From contig NC_011126.1 in NCBI RefSeq assembly GCF_000020785.1, positions 496,001 to 560,000 of the forward strand: a DNA stretch of 64,000 bases, in the 5' to 3' direction. Under the pieces are notes generated by a model that did not search any database, was not told where the DNA came from, and worked only from the letters and a program-made list of their open reading frames with translations. Positions 63,485 through 64,000 of this stretch are shown one piece after another; the stretch's first letter is position 1, and each line of letters begins with the position of its first letter. The position numbers were made by a program, and so were the translations under genes. This DNA is from Hydrogenobaculum sp. Y04AAS1 (lineage in GTDB: Bacteria > Aquificota > Aquificia > Aquificales > Aquificaceae).

Positions 63485-64000
63485 ATGGCAAAACTCAAAG
63501 GACTAAAATGTAGAGAATGCAAGCGTGAATATCCTATAGAACCAATACACGTTTGTGAGTTTTGTTTTGGTCCTTTGGAAGTAAATTATGATTATGATTA
63601 TATTAAAAGCACAATAAACAAAGAAAACATATCAAAAGGTCCAAAAAGTTTATGGAGATACATAGATTTGTTACCTGTAGAAAATCCTACCGTTGGGCTA
63701 ACAGCAGGCTTTACCCCTCTTAAAAAAGCAGATAAACTTGGAAAAATACTTGGTCTTAACAATTTATATATAAAAGATGATTCGGTAAACCATCCAACAC
63801 TTTCTTTTAAAGATAGAGTTGTATCTGTAGCTTTATCCAAAGCAAAAGAATTTGGTTTTGATACCGGGGCTTGCGCATCCACCGGTAATTTGGCAAATTC
63901 TGTAGCAGCTCATTGCGCTCAATCAGATCTAAATTGCTACGTTTTTATACCTGCAAATCTTGAATCCCAAAAAATTATCGGTAGTCTTGTTTTCAATCCT
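63485..64000 (+). CDS. thrC: Threonine synthase, 3'-truncated by window edge
   Basis: A PLP enzyme converting phosphohomoserine to threonine; 172 codons are visible. An N-terminal zinc ribbon (LKCRECKREYP and CEFCFGPLE) precedes TAGFTPLKKADKLG, and HPTLSFKDRVVSVAL carries the Schiff-base Lys. ACASTGNLANSVAAH is the phosphate-binding loop. It starts at ATG 63485 after a GGAGG element. It is the partner of thrB at 36833. Confidence 0.94.
   Translation, partial: MAKLKGLKCRECKREYPIEPIHVCEFCFGPLEVNYDYDYIKSTINKENISKGPKSLWRYIDLLPVENPTVGLTAGFTPLKKADKLGKILGLNNLYIKDDSVNHPTLSFKDRVVSVALSKAKEFGFDTGACASTGNLANSVAAHCAQSDLNCYVFIPANLESQKIIGSLVFNP

Noticed and set aside
1-64000. CRISPR arrays, insertion sequences, prophage
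   Set aside because: No regularly spaced repeats, transposase motifs or phage genes were seen. The only tyrosine recombinase is embedded in a metabolic operon.

Overview
The window is 64 kb of densely packed, AT-rich bacterial chromosome. It most resembles a chemolithoautotrophic Aquificales genome close to Hydrogenobaculum. That assignment is an inference from gene content: the bifunctional archaeal-type FBP aldolase/phosphatase sits beside aconitase and malate dehydrogenase, a DsrE-TusA-SQR-DUF1641 sulfur module is present, and flagellar, arsenic and fluoride genes are mixed in. I see no insertion sequence, prophage, rRNA or CRISPR array. Two tRNA genes are present, Val(UAC) and Arg(CCU).

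Layout. 1-2.6 kb: 3' part of lon, then dcd. 2.6-13 kb, minus strand: lytic transglycosylase, heme-sensor GGDEF/EAL protein, hisS, FAD oxidoreductase, pepA, a 32-codon ORF, an aminotransferase, a DksA-like protein and a CZB chemoreceptor. 13-20.7 kb, minus strand: one eight-gene run of a Cys-rich protein, arsR, arsC, TolC/adaptor/RND efflux genes, a membrane protein and marC. 20.8-27.4 kb: a fluoride-responsive island bounded by two fluoride (crcB-motif) riboswitches that point at each other. The right one drives crcB, two DUF190 genes, a ClC channel and pyruvate kinase. The left one drives a truncated crcB copy that has not been described here before, an alpha/alpha-toroid protein, cyclopropane fatty acid synthase and a zinc-ribbon/helical protein. 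27.5-37.7 kb: murC, a glycosyltransferase, then on the minus strand dnaJ, flgJ-like, flgI, a radical SAM enzyme and the run thrB-mtnA-yvcK-nadB. 37.9-40.6 kb: the sulfur module. 40.6-47.5 kb, minus strand: peroxiredoxin, a 47-aa membrane ORF, pilT, a Xer recombinase, mdh, aconitase and FBP aldolase/phosphatase. 47.6-54.7 kb: psiE, a lipoprotein, an MFS transporter, tRNA-Val, galU-glgB, a 43-aa membrane ORF, a TPR-bearing ftsY and a Fur-family regulator. 54.8-64 kb: an unknown secreted-protein locus with an in-frame stop, tRNA-Arg, a copper-receptor-like TonB protein, arsR2-trxA-trxB, a PilZ protein, a Gfo/Idh-like enzyme, a short RNase E/G and the start of thrC.

How it works together. Central carbon genes (mdh, acn, FBPA/P) fit a reverse TCA autotroph with gluconeogenesis, and galU-glgB add glycogen or polysaccharide synthesis. 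The sulfur module would oxidise sulfide and carry sulfane sulfur. Toxic-anion defence is prominent: arsenate reduction is tied to a tripartite pump, and fluoride export is tied to less expected genes (pyruvate kinase, lipid cyclopropanation, a toroid protein).

Two genome-wide habits stand out. Many transcription-unit heads have TATAAT only 6-9 nt before the ATG and no Shine-Dalgarno sequence, which suggests leaderless mRNAs. Convergent genes often overlap or abut with no room for a terminator. All functions are assigned by reading motifs; no database search was run.
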